Positions 31,643-39,344 of a stretch of DNA of 64,000 bases are shown here, one piece after another. A program made the position numbers and the translations under genes. The notes beneath the pieces are model-generated. The model saw nothing but the letters and a program-made list of their open reading frames with translations, did no database searches and had not been told where the DNA came from. Source of the DNA: a bacterium (GTDB lineage: Bacteria > Bacillota > Clostridia > Oscillospirales > Oscillospiraceae); NCBI GenBank assembly GCA_004560305.1, contig SFVI01000006.1:1-64000 (forward strand). Reading direction: 5' to 3'. The number at the start of each line of letters is the position of its first letter. Within the stretch, counting starts at the first letter, position 1.

Positions 31643-32341
31643 TCAGCGGCTCAGTACGATGGAACCGCCGCACTCGATTACCGGCAGCTCCTCCCCGCTG
31701 TAGGTGCCGCCGAAGTGGTATTCCACCGCCAGGGGGAACACATCGCTGGTTCCCTGGGCCAGATACAGGGTGTGGGTGGTGGTGCCCAGCACCGTCTCCA
31801 GCTTGGCGCTGCCGTCATAGTCCACCGCAGGGGAATTGCAGCTGGCATACTGGTCGCCCACGCTGACGTTCACCGCATTATAGCTCTCGGCGATCTGCAG
31901 CGCGTAGGATTCCAGCACCACTGTCACCTGCACCTGCACCCGGTCGCTGTCCAGCACGGTGGCAACCCAGTCAGCCCGGATGTCAATGGGCAGCCCGGTC
32001 TGGGAGCGGACGCTGCCGCTGTCCAGCACCTGCCCCACCGGGGCCGGGGTGGGCGTAGGTACCGGGACGGGTGTCGGTTCCGGCGTAGGCGCCGGGGTAG
32101 GCACAGCAGTAGGCGCCACCGTGGGGGCCACGGTATGCACCGGGATGGGCGTGGCGGTGGGCGCCGCTGTCTCCAGGGGGAGGCTCTGTCCCACGTCAGG
32201 GCTGGGGGTAGTCAGGAAGGGGTCCGCCGTCACCTCCGGCGCCTTGTTCTCGGACAGATCGATCAGCGCGTTGCAGCCGATGGCCACGGCCAGCACAAAA
32301 ACGATTATGAACAAAACGGCTTTGATTTTTCCTCTTGCCAT
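31643..32341 (-). CDS. Secreted/anchored protein with Pro-Thr-rich linker, function unknown
   Basis: The 232-residue product has an N-terminal membrane helix (KAVLFIIVFVLAVAIGC, possible lipid-anchor Cys but a weak lipobox). A Pro/Thr/Ala linker of about 60 residues follows, then a C-terminal beta-rich domain of about 115 residues (from GSVRSQTGLPIDIRADW) that I do not recognise. The ATG at 32341 follows AAAGGAG. The linker resembles those of the NlpC/P60 and CapA proteins in this window, pointing to an extracytoplasmic wall-spanning arrangement. It is co-transcribed with nth, with no obvious shared function. Confidence 0.78.
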   Translation of the reverse strand: MARGKIKAVLFIIVFVLAVAIGCNALIDLSENKAPEVTADPFLTTPSPDVGQSLPLETAAPTATPIPVHTVAPTVAPTAVPTPAPTPEPTPVPVPTPTPAPVGQVLDSGSVRSQTGLPIDIRADWVATVLDSDRVQVQVTVVLESYALQIAESYNAVNVSVGDQYASCNSPAVDYDGSAKLETVLGTTTHTLYLAQGTSDVFPLAVEYHFGGTYSGEELPVIECGGSIVLSR

Positions 32342-32375
32342 TCTCAATTCTCCTTTTCCTCGAAAGTCGGCTCTC

Positions 32376-32404
32376 ATTATACCGCCTAATTTGACGCTTG
32401 TCCA
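32376..32404 (-). promoter_or_regulatory. Promoter of the secreted protein-nth unit
   Basis: On the minus strand TGGACA (32399-32404) and consensus TATAAT (32376-32381) are 17 bp apart. Confidence 0.7.
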
Positions 32405-32456
32405 CAAGGCAAAGTTCCCGGAGGCAAAATTTAATCATTCTTTCATAACTATCCCT

Positions 32457-32485
32457 TTTACAAACGCCGGGACAGGTGTTATAAT
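32457..32485 (+). promoter_or_regulatory. Promoter of the rarA operon
   Basis: TTTACA (32457-32462) and consensus TATAAT (32480-32485) are 17 bp apart, followed by an AGGAAAGG ribosome site. Confidence 0.75.
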
Positions 32486-32517
32486 GCGGTGTACATTAGG
32501 AAAGGTGTGCGAATTTG

Positions 32518-33768
32518 ATGTATAAGCCCCTGGCAGATGAAATACGGCCTGCGTCCCTGGATGACGTGGTGGGCCAGCGCCATATCCTGGGCGCGGACGG
32601 GATGCTGCGCCGCATTGTCAGCAGCGGCCAGATCCCCAACATGATCTTCTACGGCCCCTCCGGCACCGGAAAGACCACCGTGGCCCGCATCATTGCCCAG
32701 CGCACCAACCGGAGCCTGCGCAAGCTGAACGCCACCACCGCCGGCATTGCGGATATCAAAAAGATCATTGACGAGCTGGATACCTTCCTCACCCCCGGCG
32801 GCGTGCTGCTGTACCTGGACGAGATCCAGTATTTCAACAAAAAGCAGCAGCAGTCCCTGCTGGAGTTTATCGAGGATGGGCGCATCACCCTCATTGCCTC
32901 CACCACGGAGAACCCCTACTTCTGCGTTTTCAATGCCATCCTCAGCCGCTCCACGGTCTTTGAGTTCAAGCCCGTCACCCCGGCGGAGATCGGCAAGGCG
33001 GTGGACCGGGCGGTGGCCATCATGAACGCCCGGCGGGAGACACCGCTGACATTGGAAGCCGGCGTGACGGAGCGGATCAGCACCGCCTGCGGCGGCGATG
33101 TGCGCAAGGCCATCAACGCGGTGGAGCTGCTGTTTTCCGCTGCAGGAGAGCGGGAGGCGATCACCCTGGCCGACGCCGCCGCCATCTCCCAGCGCAGCGC
33201 CATGCGCTATGACCGGGATGGGGACGAGCATTATGACATTCTCTCCGCCCTGATGAAGTCCCTTCGCGGCTCTGACCCGGACGCCGCCATGCATTACCTG
33301 GCCCGCCTGCTGGAGGTGGGGGATCTGCAGGGCGCCTGCCGCCGCATCCTCTGCTCCGCCAGCGAGGACGTGGGCCTGGCCTATCCCCAGGCGGTGCCCA
33401 TCGTGAAGGCCTGCGTGGACTCGGCCCTGCAATTGGGCCTGCCGGAGGCACGGCTGCCTTTGGCGGAGGCCTGTCTGCTGCTGGCCACCGCCCCCAAGTC
33501 CAATTCTGCCTATATGGCCATCGCCGCCGCCCAGGCGGATGTCCGTGCCGGCCGCAGCGGCCCGATCCCCCGGGAGCTGCAGAATATGCACGCCGACGGC
33601 ACCGGCTTTGAGCGGGAGCAGGGCTACAAATACCCCCATGACTTCCCCGGCCATTGGGTGAAGCAGCAATACCTGCCCAAGGAGCTGAAAAACGCCCATT
33701 ACTACGAATACGGCGACAACAAGACTGAGCAGGCCGCCCGGCGGTATTGGGAGGAACTGAAGAAATAA
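32518..33768 (+). CDS. rarA: Replication-associated recombination protein A (RarA/MgsA AAA ATPase)
   Basis: The 416-residue product is an AAA+ clamp-loader-like ATPase acting at stalled forks. Walker A is in YGPSGTGKTTVARI, Walker B in LLYLDEIQYF, and the C-terminal tetramerisation region includes AKSNSAYMAIAAAQADV-like sequence (PKSNSAYMAIAAAQ) and the KYPHDFPGHWV motif. The ATG at 32518 is preferred to the adjacent in-frame TTG. It heads a five-gene rightward run ending at 36474. Confidence 0.95.
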   Translation: MYKPLADEIRPASLDDVVGQRHILGADGMLRRIVSSGQIPNMIFYGPSGTGKTTVARIIAQRTNRSLRKLNATTAGIADIKKIIDELDTFLTPGGVLLYLDEIQYFNKKQQQSLLEFIEDGRITLIASTTENPYFCVFNAILSRSTVFEFKPVTPAEIGKAVDRAVAIMNARRETPLTLEAGVTERISTACGGDVRKAINAVELLFSAAGEREAITLADAAAISQRSAMRYDRDGDEHYDILSALMKSLRGSDPDAAMHYLARLLEVGDLQGACRRILCSASEDVGLAYPQAVPIVKACVDSALQLGLPEARLPLAEACLLLATAPKSNSAYMAIAAAQADVRAGRSGPIPRELQNMHADGTGFEREQGYKYPHDFPGHWVKQQYLPKELKNAHYYEYGDNKTEQAARRYWEELKK

Positions 33769-33783
33769 GGAGGCTGAACAGCC

Positions 33784-33960
33784 ATGGATATCCAGGTGGG
33801 CGATACCCTCACCATGAAAAAGCCCCACCCCTGCGGCAGCCGGGACTGGCTGGTGCTGCGCACCGGGGCGGATTTCAAGCTCCGCTGCTGCGGCTGCGGC
33901 CATGAGGTCATGGGCGCCCGGAGCAAGTTTGAAAAGAACATCCGGCAGGTGCGCCGGTGA
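33784..33960 (+). CDS. DUF951-family small zinc-type protein
   Basis: The 58-residue product begins MDIQVGDTLTMKKPHPCG and continues with KLRCCGCGHEVMGARS, the hallmark pattern of DUF951 (about 60-70 residues, conserved in Firmicutes). Cys residues in HPCG and CCGCG could bind zinc. AAGGAGG lies 9 nt before the ATG. Its stop overlaps the GTG start of the GIY-YIG gene by 4 nt. No biochemical function is established for the family. Confidence 0.9.
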   Translation: MDIQVGDTLTMKKPHPCGSRDWLVLRTGADFKLRCCGCGHEVMGARSKFEKNIRQVRR

Positions 33961-34223
33961 ACTATGTATATATGCTCCGCTGCGGGGACGGCAGCCTTTA
34001 CACCGGCTGGACCAATGACCTGGCGGCCCGTCTGGCCGCCCATCAGGCTGGCCGGGGCGGCAAGTATACCCGCTCCCACCTGCCGGTGGAGCTGGCCTAC
34101 TATGAAATTCACCCCAGCCGCCACGAGGCCATGAGCCGGGAGCGGCAGATCAAAGGCCTGAGCCGGGAGGAAAAGCTGGCCCTGATATCAGAAAAGGAAA
34201 AACAAAACCATGAGACGAACTGA
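33957..34223 (+). CDS. GIY-YIG nuclease-family protein
   Basis: The 88-residue product is a stand-alone GIY-YIG domain (UPF0213/YhbQ type). The motif is present as YVYMLRCGDGSLYTGWTND, with the basic helix residue in ARLAAHQAGRGGKYTRS and the Glu in AMSRERQIKGLSREEK. The start is GTG at 33957, overlapping DUF951. Members may act on nucleic acid but physiological targets are not settled. Confidence 0.9.
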   Translation: MNYVYMLRCGDGSLYTGWTNDLAARLAAHQAGRGGKYTRSHLPVELAYYEIHPSRHEAMSRERQIKGLSREEKLALISEKEKQNHETN

Positions 34224-35226
34224 ACTGGACCTGTGCCGCCTGACGGCCTGCATCATGGTCCTCTTGATCCATACCAGCGCGGCCCTGTACCACATCTGCC
34301 CCCTGGACGCCTCCGCCTTTGTGCCCCTGAGCCTGATCAGCACCATGATGCGGGGCGGGGTGCCGGTGTTCTTCATGCTCACCGGGGCGCTGTTTTTGAA
34401 CCGGGAGTCCCTGGACCTGCGCCGCTTTCTGAAAACCCATGTACTGCGGCTGATCTTGCTTTTTGCCTTCTGGTCTTTGGTCTACGCTCTGGGCTCCCGC
34501 CTGGTTGCCAGAGACTTTGGGGACTGGTATCCATTTTTCTTTGACCTGGCCAAGGGCCATTACCACCTCTGGTTTTTGACGGCCATGGCCCTGTGCTGCC
34601 TGTTTTTGCCGGTGGCTCACGCCGCCATCCATGAGGGGCAGCTGAAAGGGGAGTACCTGCTGTTTCTGTTCTTCGGGGTGTCCATTCTCTGCGCCAATTG
34701 CAACCTGACCCCGGACACCGCCCTCATCCTGAACCGGATCACCCTGGACTTTTCTCTGGATTACCTGCCCTACCTGGGCTACGGGGTCTGGGGCTGGTGG
34801 CTCAGCCGGCAGCGCTTCGGTAAACAGTGGCTGTTCATCGCCCCGGCAGTTTTCCTCGCCTGCACGGTCCTCACCACCTGGGGCAACATCTGGTATTCCA
34901 ATTACAAGGAAGTGGCCGACGGCTGGCTCTTCAGCTATTTCTCCCTCTCCACCCTGACCCAGGCCACCATGTGCTTCTGCTTCTTCCAGGCCCTGAAAGA
35001 CCGGCCCTTCCGCCGCCCCCGGCTCTGGGCCGCCCTGGCGGACTGCACCCTGGGGGTCTACCTGCTGCATCCCCTGTTCATCAACATTCTGGAGGCCCTG
35101 GGCCTGCCCATGACCCTGGAAGCCCCTGTGCTCAGCATCCTGGGCTTCACGGCGGTGCTGGCGGCAGCCTGCTTTGCCGCCACGGCCCTGGGGAGAAAGA
35201 TTCCCATCATCAGGAAACTTATCTGA
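34210..35226 (+). CDS. Membrane acyltransferase (acyltransferase 3 family)
   Basis: The 338-residue product has about ten membrane helices and the acyltransferase-3 opening pattern DLCRLTACIMVLLIHTSAA with the conserved His in helix 1. A FFMLTGALFLNRE segment also fits the family. These proteins transfer acetyl or succinyl groups to surface glycans, peptidoglycan or lipids. The start overlaps the GIY-YIG gene by 14 nt. The neighbouring CapA-family protein suggests a surface polymer context. Confidence 0.88.
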   Translation: MRRTELDLCRLTACIMVLLIHTSAALYHICPLDASAFVPLSLISTMMRGGVPVFFMLTGALFLNRESLDLRRFLKTHVLRLILLFAFWSLVYALGSRLVARDFGDWYPFFFDLAKGHYHLWFLTAMALCCLFLPVAHAAIHEGQLKGEYLLFLFFGVSILCANCNLTPDTALILNRITLDFSLDYLPYLGYGVWGWWLSRQRFGKQWLFIAPAVFLACTVLTTWGNIWYSNYKEVADGWLFSYFSLSTLTQATMCFCFFQALKDRPFRRPRLWAALADCTLGVYLLHPLFINILEALGLPMTLEAPVLSILGFTAVLAAACFAATALGRKIPIIRKLI

Positions 35227-35277
35227 GCCGGATTCGTCTCTGTATTCGCATCATTAAAATAGATAGAGGACATGGAT

Positions 35278-36474
35278 ATGAAAAAGATTTTGCAGATCGT
35301 TTGCCTGGCCCTGCTGTGCCTGACGCTGGTATTCATCACCAAAGCCCGGCTGGACGTGGCCCTGACCATTGTGCCCGAAAGCAACCAGAGCACCGCAGCC
35401 CCGGAAGGGGACGCCCTGCCCGTCTCCGCGCCGGAGGCTACTCCCGAGCCTACGCCGGAGCCTACCCCGGAACCGGAGCCGGAGTATTTCACCGTCTCCT
35501 GCATCGGCGACCTGACCCTGAACAGCAACCAGAAGTACCCCCTGCACTACTCCTCTAAGATGAACGGGGACTACGCCTACCCCTTTGCCAACACCGTTCA
35601 GTATTTCGCCGATGACGAGATCACCCTGGGCAATCTGGAGTGCAGCTTCTCCGACAAGAATCTGACCTATGACTACACCGCTACTTACTTCTACTTCCTC
35701 TGCCCTACGGAGTGGATCAACATCCTGCCCCAGGGCGGGGTGGACTTTGTCACCATGGCCAACAACCACACCCGGGACTTCTATGACGCTGGCGTGGAGG
35801 ACACCAAGGCCGCCCTGGAGAGCGTCGGTATGCCCTACGGCGAGAACGAGCAGGCCCAGATCATTACCACCAAAAGCGGCATCAAAATGGGCATCTATAC
35901 CGCCGGTGACCTGTACTCTGTGGGCGAGGCGGAAAGCAGCAACCCCAGCCTGGAAAAGGCCGTGGCCGGTGTGCAGCAGCTGAAGGAGCAGGGGGCGGAT
36001 TACATCGTCTGCATGTTCCACTGGGGCAGCGAACTGAAGTATCGCCCCAAGGAGAGCCAGGTGGAGCTGGCCCGGGCCTGCGTGGACGCCGGAGCCGACC
36101 TGGTCTACGGTAGCCACTCCCACTGCCTCCAGCCCATGGAGGAGTATAACGGCGGCATCATCCTCTATTCCATGGGCAACTGGTCCTTCGGCGGCAGCTC
36201 CGGCCCTACCGACCCGGACACCGCCATCTTCCAGCTGACCATCCGCCGGGACCCGGACGGCAGCATCCATAACGACAGCTATGAGATTATCCCCTGCTGC
36301 GTTTCCAGCGACCTGGAAGCGGCAGCGGCCAAGAAGGATATGTACAACAACTATCAGCCCACCCCCTACGAGCCGGGCACCGAGGCCTATGACCGGGCCA
36401 TGAGCAAGATCACCGGCACCTATGAGGGCAAGGACCTGAGCACCGACTATTCCAACTTCTTCGCCAGCGAATGA
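35278..36474 (+). CDS. CapA-family extracytoplasmic metallophosphatase-like protein
   Basis: The 398-residue product has a signal anchor (about residues 3-22), a Pro/Glu/Thr linker (ATPEPTPEPTPEPEPE) and a PGA_cap (CapA) domain. Motifs are SCIGDLTLN, GNLECSFSD, TMANNHTRDFYDAG, MFHWGSELK and YGSHSHCLQP. CapA proteins take part in poly-gamma-glutamate or other capsule handling, but most members are uncharacterised. No capBC genes are nearby. The ATG at 35278 lies 7 nt from GAGGA, better than the ATG at 35272. Confidence 0.9.
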   Translation: MKKILQIVCLALLCLTLVFITKARLDVALTIVPESNQSTAAPEGDALPVSAPEATPEPTPEPTPEPEPEYFTVSCIGDLTLNSNQKYPLHYSSKMNGDYAYPFANTVQYFADDEITLGNLECSFSDKNLTYDYTATYFYFLCPTEWINILPQGGVDFVTMANNHTRDFYDAGVEDTKAALESVGMPYGENEQAQIITTKSGIKMGIYTAGDLYSVGEAESSNPSLEKAVAGVQQLKEQGADYIVCMFHWGSELKYRPKESQVELARACVDAGADLVYGSHSHCLQPMEEYNGGIILYSMGNWSFGGSSGPTDPDTAIFQLTIRRDPDGSIHNDSYEIIPCCVSSDLEAAAAKKDMYNNYQPTPYEPGTEAYDRAMSKITGTYEGKDLSTDYSNFFASE

Positions 36475-36484
36475 GCCGTCGAAT

Positions 36485-36532
36485 GATAACGCAAAAAGGA
36501 CATGGCTTCTGCCATGTCCTTTTTGCGTTATC
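36485..36532. terminator. Bidirectional terminator between capA-like and aconitase X genes
   Basis: A perfect 22-bp stem with loop TTCT spans this region. The arms include GCAAAAAGGACATGGC, giving U tracts in both directions. Confidence 0.9.
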
Positions 36533-36543
36533 AAAAGAGAAAC

Positions 36544-36984
36544 TCACTCCACAGTGACCAGACCGTCTTCTCCTACGGTGACGGTCATGCCGGTCTGGAC
36601 ATAGTTGAGGAATTCCTCCCCCAGGCAGTCCACAACGGGCATTTTTGCATCGGTCCACACGTCGCCCAGGATGGCGCCGGAAGCAGCCAGAGAGTCGATG
36701 GGCATACTGAAAAGCATGCAGGCGGGCTGCTTGCCCAGGGAGCACACGGTGTACAGCACCATGCCGCCGGTGGTGGAGCCGATGGTCATGGGCAGGCAGA
36801 GGGCCTTGCCCAGCATGGGCTTTTTGTACAGGTCGGGGTTGTTCTGGTCGCCGCACTTGACCTGCTTATCCCCAAACATAATGGCCATCTGGTAGCTGGC
36901 CAGGGTGTTAAAGCCGCCATGGCTCACCAGAGCCTCGGCGGTGCAGGTGCCGGGAACCACGACGCGGCCTTTGAACTGCTTCAT
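36544..36984 (-). CDS. Aconitase X small (swivel) subunit, DUF126
   Basis: The 146-residue product is the swivel domain of the two-subunit aconitase X (AcnX) class. Family features are VVVPGTCTAEALVSHGGFN near the start and LPMTIGSTTGGMVLYT in the middle, which carries the substrate-binding Ser/Thr loop. AcnX enzymes are dehydratases; known members act on cis-3-hydroxy-L-proline or, in archaea, on mevalonate 5-phosphate. The start overlaps the large subunit stop by 4 nt, so the two are made together. Confidence 0.88.
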   Translation of the reverse strand: MKQFKGRVVVPGTCTAEALVSHGGFNTLASYQMAIMFGDKQVKCGDQNNPDLYKKPMLGKALCLPMTIGSTTGGMVLYTVCSLGKQPACMLFSMPIDSLAASGAILGDVWTDAKMPVVDCLGEEFLNYVQTGMTVTVGEDGLVTVE

Positions 36985-38261
36985 TTCTGTCCCTCCTTGC
37001 CGGTGATGATGTCGAGGATCTCCGCCTCAGTGTAGAATCTGGCGCTGGTGTAGGTGCGCAGCTTATTGGAACAGGTGATGACCGCTTTCTTCTTGCAGAG
37101 GGGGTTGTTCATGTACATCAGGGGGCAGATATAGCTGACCACAACACCGTAGCTGCGCAGCTTCCAGAAGGTGGAAGTCTTCTCCAGCTCCCTGATCACG
37201 GCGGGGGAGGCGGTGAACACGGTGGGAACCGTGACCTTATCCAAACCCCTGGCCCGCAGCTTGCCTTCGATAGCGTCCGCCCAGTCCTTCATCTGCTGCA
37301 GCGTCATGTGAGGGCAGCCCACAAAGCACAGCTCCGGCCTGGCGTCGGGATTTTTCCAAATCACGGGGTAGCTGGCCTTCACCCGCTCCAGCTCCGCGTC
37401 GTCAATCACGTAGACCTGGGCGCCTTCCTTGATGAGGGCCTCGCCCTGCTCCTTGGCCTCGGGGGTCAGTCCGGCGATGTGGTACAGGCCCACGGCGCCG
37501 TTGGAGGCGGTGGCCGCACCGAAGTCCTTCAGATAGGTGCAGTTTTCGTCGTTCAGCTCCGTCCCCAGCCATTTTTCCATGCCCTTCACATAGGGCACTT
37601 CCTCCATGACCTTCATGCCGATGGCGGAACCCAGCAGCTGGGCCTCCGGCTTCTTTTCACAGCGGACTTCCACCACCCAGGTGGCCCTGCGGCCCTCATC
37701 GGTCAGCAGGCCGAACTCCGGCACAAAGCCGGCGATGGAGCCCATCAGCTCCAGAATGCCGGAATTGCGGTTGCAGCGGGCGCCCAGCACAGAGTTGGCG
37801 TACACCACGGCGGAGGATTCCGCCCAGCTGAGCACCTCGCCCTTGGCAGGCTTGTTGCCCATCTGATCCACGTAGCAGGTGCAACTGTAGGCGTCATCGT
37901 CCACGATGCCCAGCTTCTTCAACTGCTCCTCAAAGCGATCCTGCTGAGAATACATCAGCTTTTGAAAGACAAAATCGTCCAGGAAGGAGCTGGGAACATT
38001 CTTGTCCAGGGGCCGGGGGTCGGCGGTGAACTTTTGGTCGGCAGTAAGGCCGGCATCGATTAGCTGGTCAAACAGGTTGAGAACAGGACCCAAGGCGTTA
38101 AGACCATAGGAAATAACAGTATGGCCGTACTTGCTGTTGACGGGCACCATGCGCTGGGCACCGAAGGTGTCACCATACATCACCAGGGTCTTGACCACCT
38201 TGGCCATTACCTCGCCCTTGGCCCCATCCAACAGGGCCTGCTGCTCAGGCGTAAGGATCAT
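36981..38261 (-). CDS. Aconitase X catalytic subunit (DUF521)
   Basis: The 426-residue product is the large AcnX subunit. It contains the conserved SSAVVYANSVLGARCNRNSG stretch, the GCPHMTLQQM segment and SYICPLMYMNN, with Cys residues suited to an iron-sulfur cluster. The gene and its small subunit form an isolated two-gene operon with no proline, hydroxyproline or mevalonate genes nearby, so the substrate remains open. Its promoter contains a palindrome in the spacer, which suggests control by a repressor encoded elsewhere. Confidence 0.9.
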   Translation of the reverse strand: MILTPEQQALLDGAKGEVMAKVVKTLVMYGDTFGAQRMVPVNSKYGHTVISYGLNALGPVLNLFDQLIDAGLTADQKFTADPRPLDKNVPSSFLDDFVFQKLMYSQQDRFEEQLKKLGIVDDDAYSCTCYVDQMGNKPAKGEVLSWAESSAVVYANSVLGARCNRNSGILELMGSIAGFVPEFGLLTDEGRRATWVVEVRCEKKPEAQLLGSAIGMKVMEEVPYVKGMEKWLGTELNDENCTYLKDFGAATASNGAVGLYHIAGLTPEAKEQGEALIKEGAQVYVIDDAELERVKASYPVIWKNPDARPELCFVGCPHMTLQQMKDWADAIEGKLRARGLDKVTVPTVFTASPAVIRELEKTSTFWKLRSYGVVVSYICPLMYMNNPLCKKKAVITCSNKLRTYTSARFYTEAEILDIITGKEGQK

Positions 38262-38303
38262 TTTACCACTTCCTTATAAAATTTTTGGATGTTGACTGTT
38301 TAA

Positions 38304-38332
38304 ATATTATCATTCCCGGGAATGAAAGTCAA
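38304..38332 (-). promoter_or_regulatory. Promoter of the aconitase X operon
   Basis: On the minus strand TTGACT (38327-38332) and TAATAT (38304-38309) are 17 bp apart. The spacer is filled by the palindrome at 38310-38325. Confidence 0.65.
38310..38325. promoter_or_regulatory. Perfect 16-bp palindrome TCATTCCCGGGAATGA, operator candidate
   Basis: The palindrome lies exactly between the -35 and -10 boxes of the aconitase X promoter. A repressor bound there would block RNA polymerase. It could not easily act on rpsB, whose promoter begins 68 bp away. Confidence 0.55.
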
Positions 38333-38392
38333 TGAAGAGCTCCAACGCGGGAGAAAAATTCAAAAAAACGCAAAAAATAAGGGTGGAAACAC

Positions 38393-38421
38393 TTGCAATC
38401 CGGAGGGTTTTCTGGTATCAT
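38393..38421 (+). promoter_or_regulatory. Promoter of rpsB
   Basis: TTGCAA (38393-38398) and TATCAT (38416-38421) are 17 bp apart, with a TG extension before the -10. The leader to the ATG is about 105 nt and GC-rich with inverted repeats (for example CACACGGG and CCCATGTG), so an S2 autoregulatory leader is possible but not shown. Confidence 0.65.
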
Positions 38422-38532
38422 ATCAAGGCATTTCACACGGGAGTGGACTTTCCCCCATGTGGCTCCGTTGCCGGGGCTTGGTGGAGGGGTTGAGACTCCC
38501 GGAGGAAAATAACAAAATTTGGAGGAAATCAA

Positions 38533-39270
38533 ATGTCAGTAGTATCCATGAAGCAGCTGCTGGAAGCCGGTGTCCACTTCGGTCACCAGACCCGCCGCTG
38601 GAACCCCAAGATGGCCGAGTACATTTACTGCGAGCGTAACGGCATCTACATCATCGACCTTGCCAAGACCGTCAAGAAGATGGAAGAGGCATACGACTTC
38701 GTGCGTGACCTGGCTGCCAACGGCCAGACCATTCTCTTCGTCGGCACCAAGAAGCAGGCCACCGATTCCGTCAAGGAAGAGGCCAGCCGTGTTGGCATGT
38801 ACTATGTGAACGCCCGCTGGCTGGGCGGCATGCTCACCAACTTCAAGACCATGCGCACCCGTGTTGACCGCCTGGCTCAGCTGAAGAAGATGCAGGAAGA
38901 CGGCACCTTCGATATGCTGCCCAAGAAGGAAGTTATGAAGCACCTGGGCGAGATGGAGAAGCTGGAGAAGTACCTGGGCGGTGTCAAGGATATGAAGAAG
39001 CTGCCCGGCGCCCTGTTTGTGGTTGACCCCCGCAAGGAGCACAACGCCATTGCCGAGGCCCGCAAGCTGCACATCCCCATCGTCGCCATCGTTGATACCA
39101 ACTGCGATCCCGACGAAGTGGATTATGTGATCCCCGCCAACGATGACGCCATCCGCGCCATCCGCCTGATCGCCGCCACCATGGCCAACGCTGTTCAGGA
39201 AGGCCGTCAGGGTGTTGACGCTGAGGTTGAGGAAGTTCCCGCCGAGGCTGACGCTCCCGCTGAAGAGTAA
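38533..39270 (+). CDS. rpsB: 30S ribosomal protein S2
   Basis: The 245-residue product shows canonical S2 features: MKQLLEAGVHFGHQTRRWNPKM at the start, the WLGGMLTNFKT segment and IVDTNCDPDEVDYVIPANDDA near the C-terminal third. The tail is acidic (EVEEVPAEADAPAEE). GGAGGA precedes the ATG. It is followed by tsf as in nearly all bacteria, with a hairpin between the two genes. Confidence 0.98.
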   Translation: MSVVSMKQLLEAGVHFGHQTRRWNPKMAEYIYCERNGIYIIDLAKTVKKMEEAYDFVRDLAANGQTILFVGTKKQATDSVKEEASRVGMYYVNARWLGGMLTNFKTMRTRVDRLAQLKKMQEDGTFDMLPKKEVMKHLGEMEKLEKYLGGVKDMKKLPGALFVVDPRKEHNAIAEARKLHIPIVAIVDTNCDPDEVDYVIPANDDAIRAIRLIAATMANAVQEGRQGVDAEVEEVPAEADAPAEE

Positions 39271-39281
39271 TTGATATACGC

Positions 39282-39318
39282 AAGGGGCGTGGCCGGAAGC
39301 GCCAGCGCCCCTTTTCTT
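39282..39318 (+). terminator. Attenuator-like hairpin between rpsB and tsf
   Basis: Outer arms AAGGGGCG/CGCCCCTT and inner arms TGGC/GCCA form a GC-rich hairpin followed by TTCTTAAAGATTTTA. Partial termination would lower tsf relative to rpsB transcription. Confidence 0.6.
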
Positions 39319-39344
39319 AAAGATTTTATAGGAGGAAAATGATT

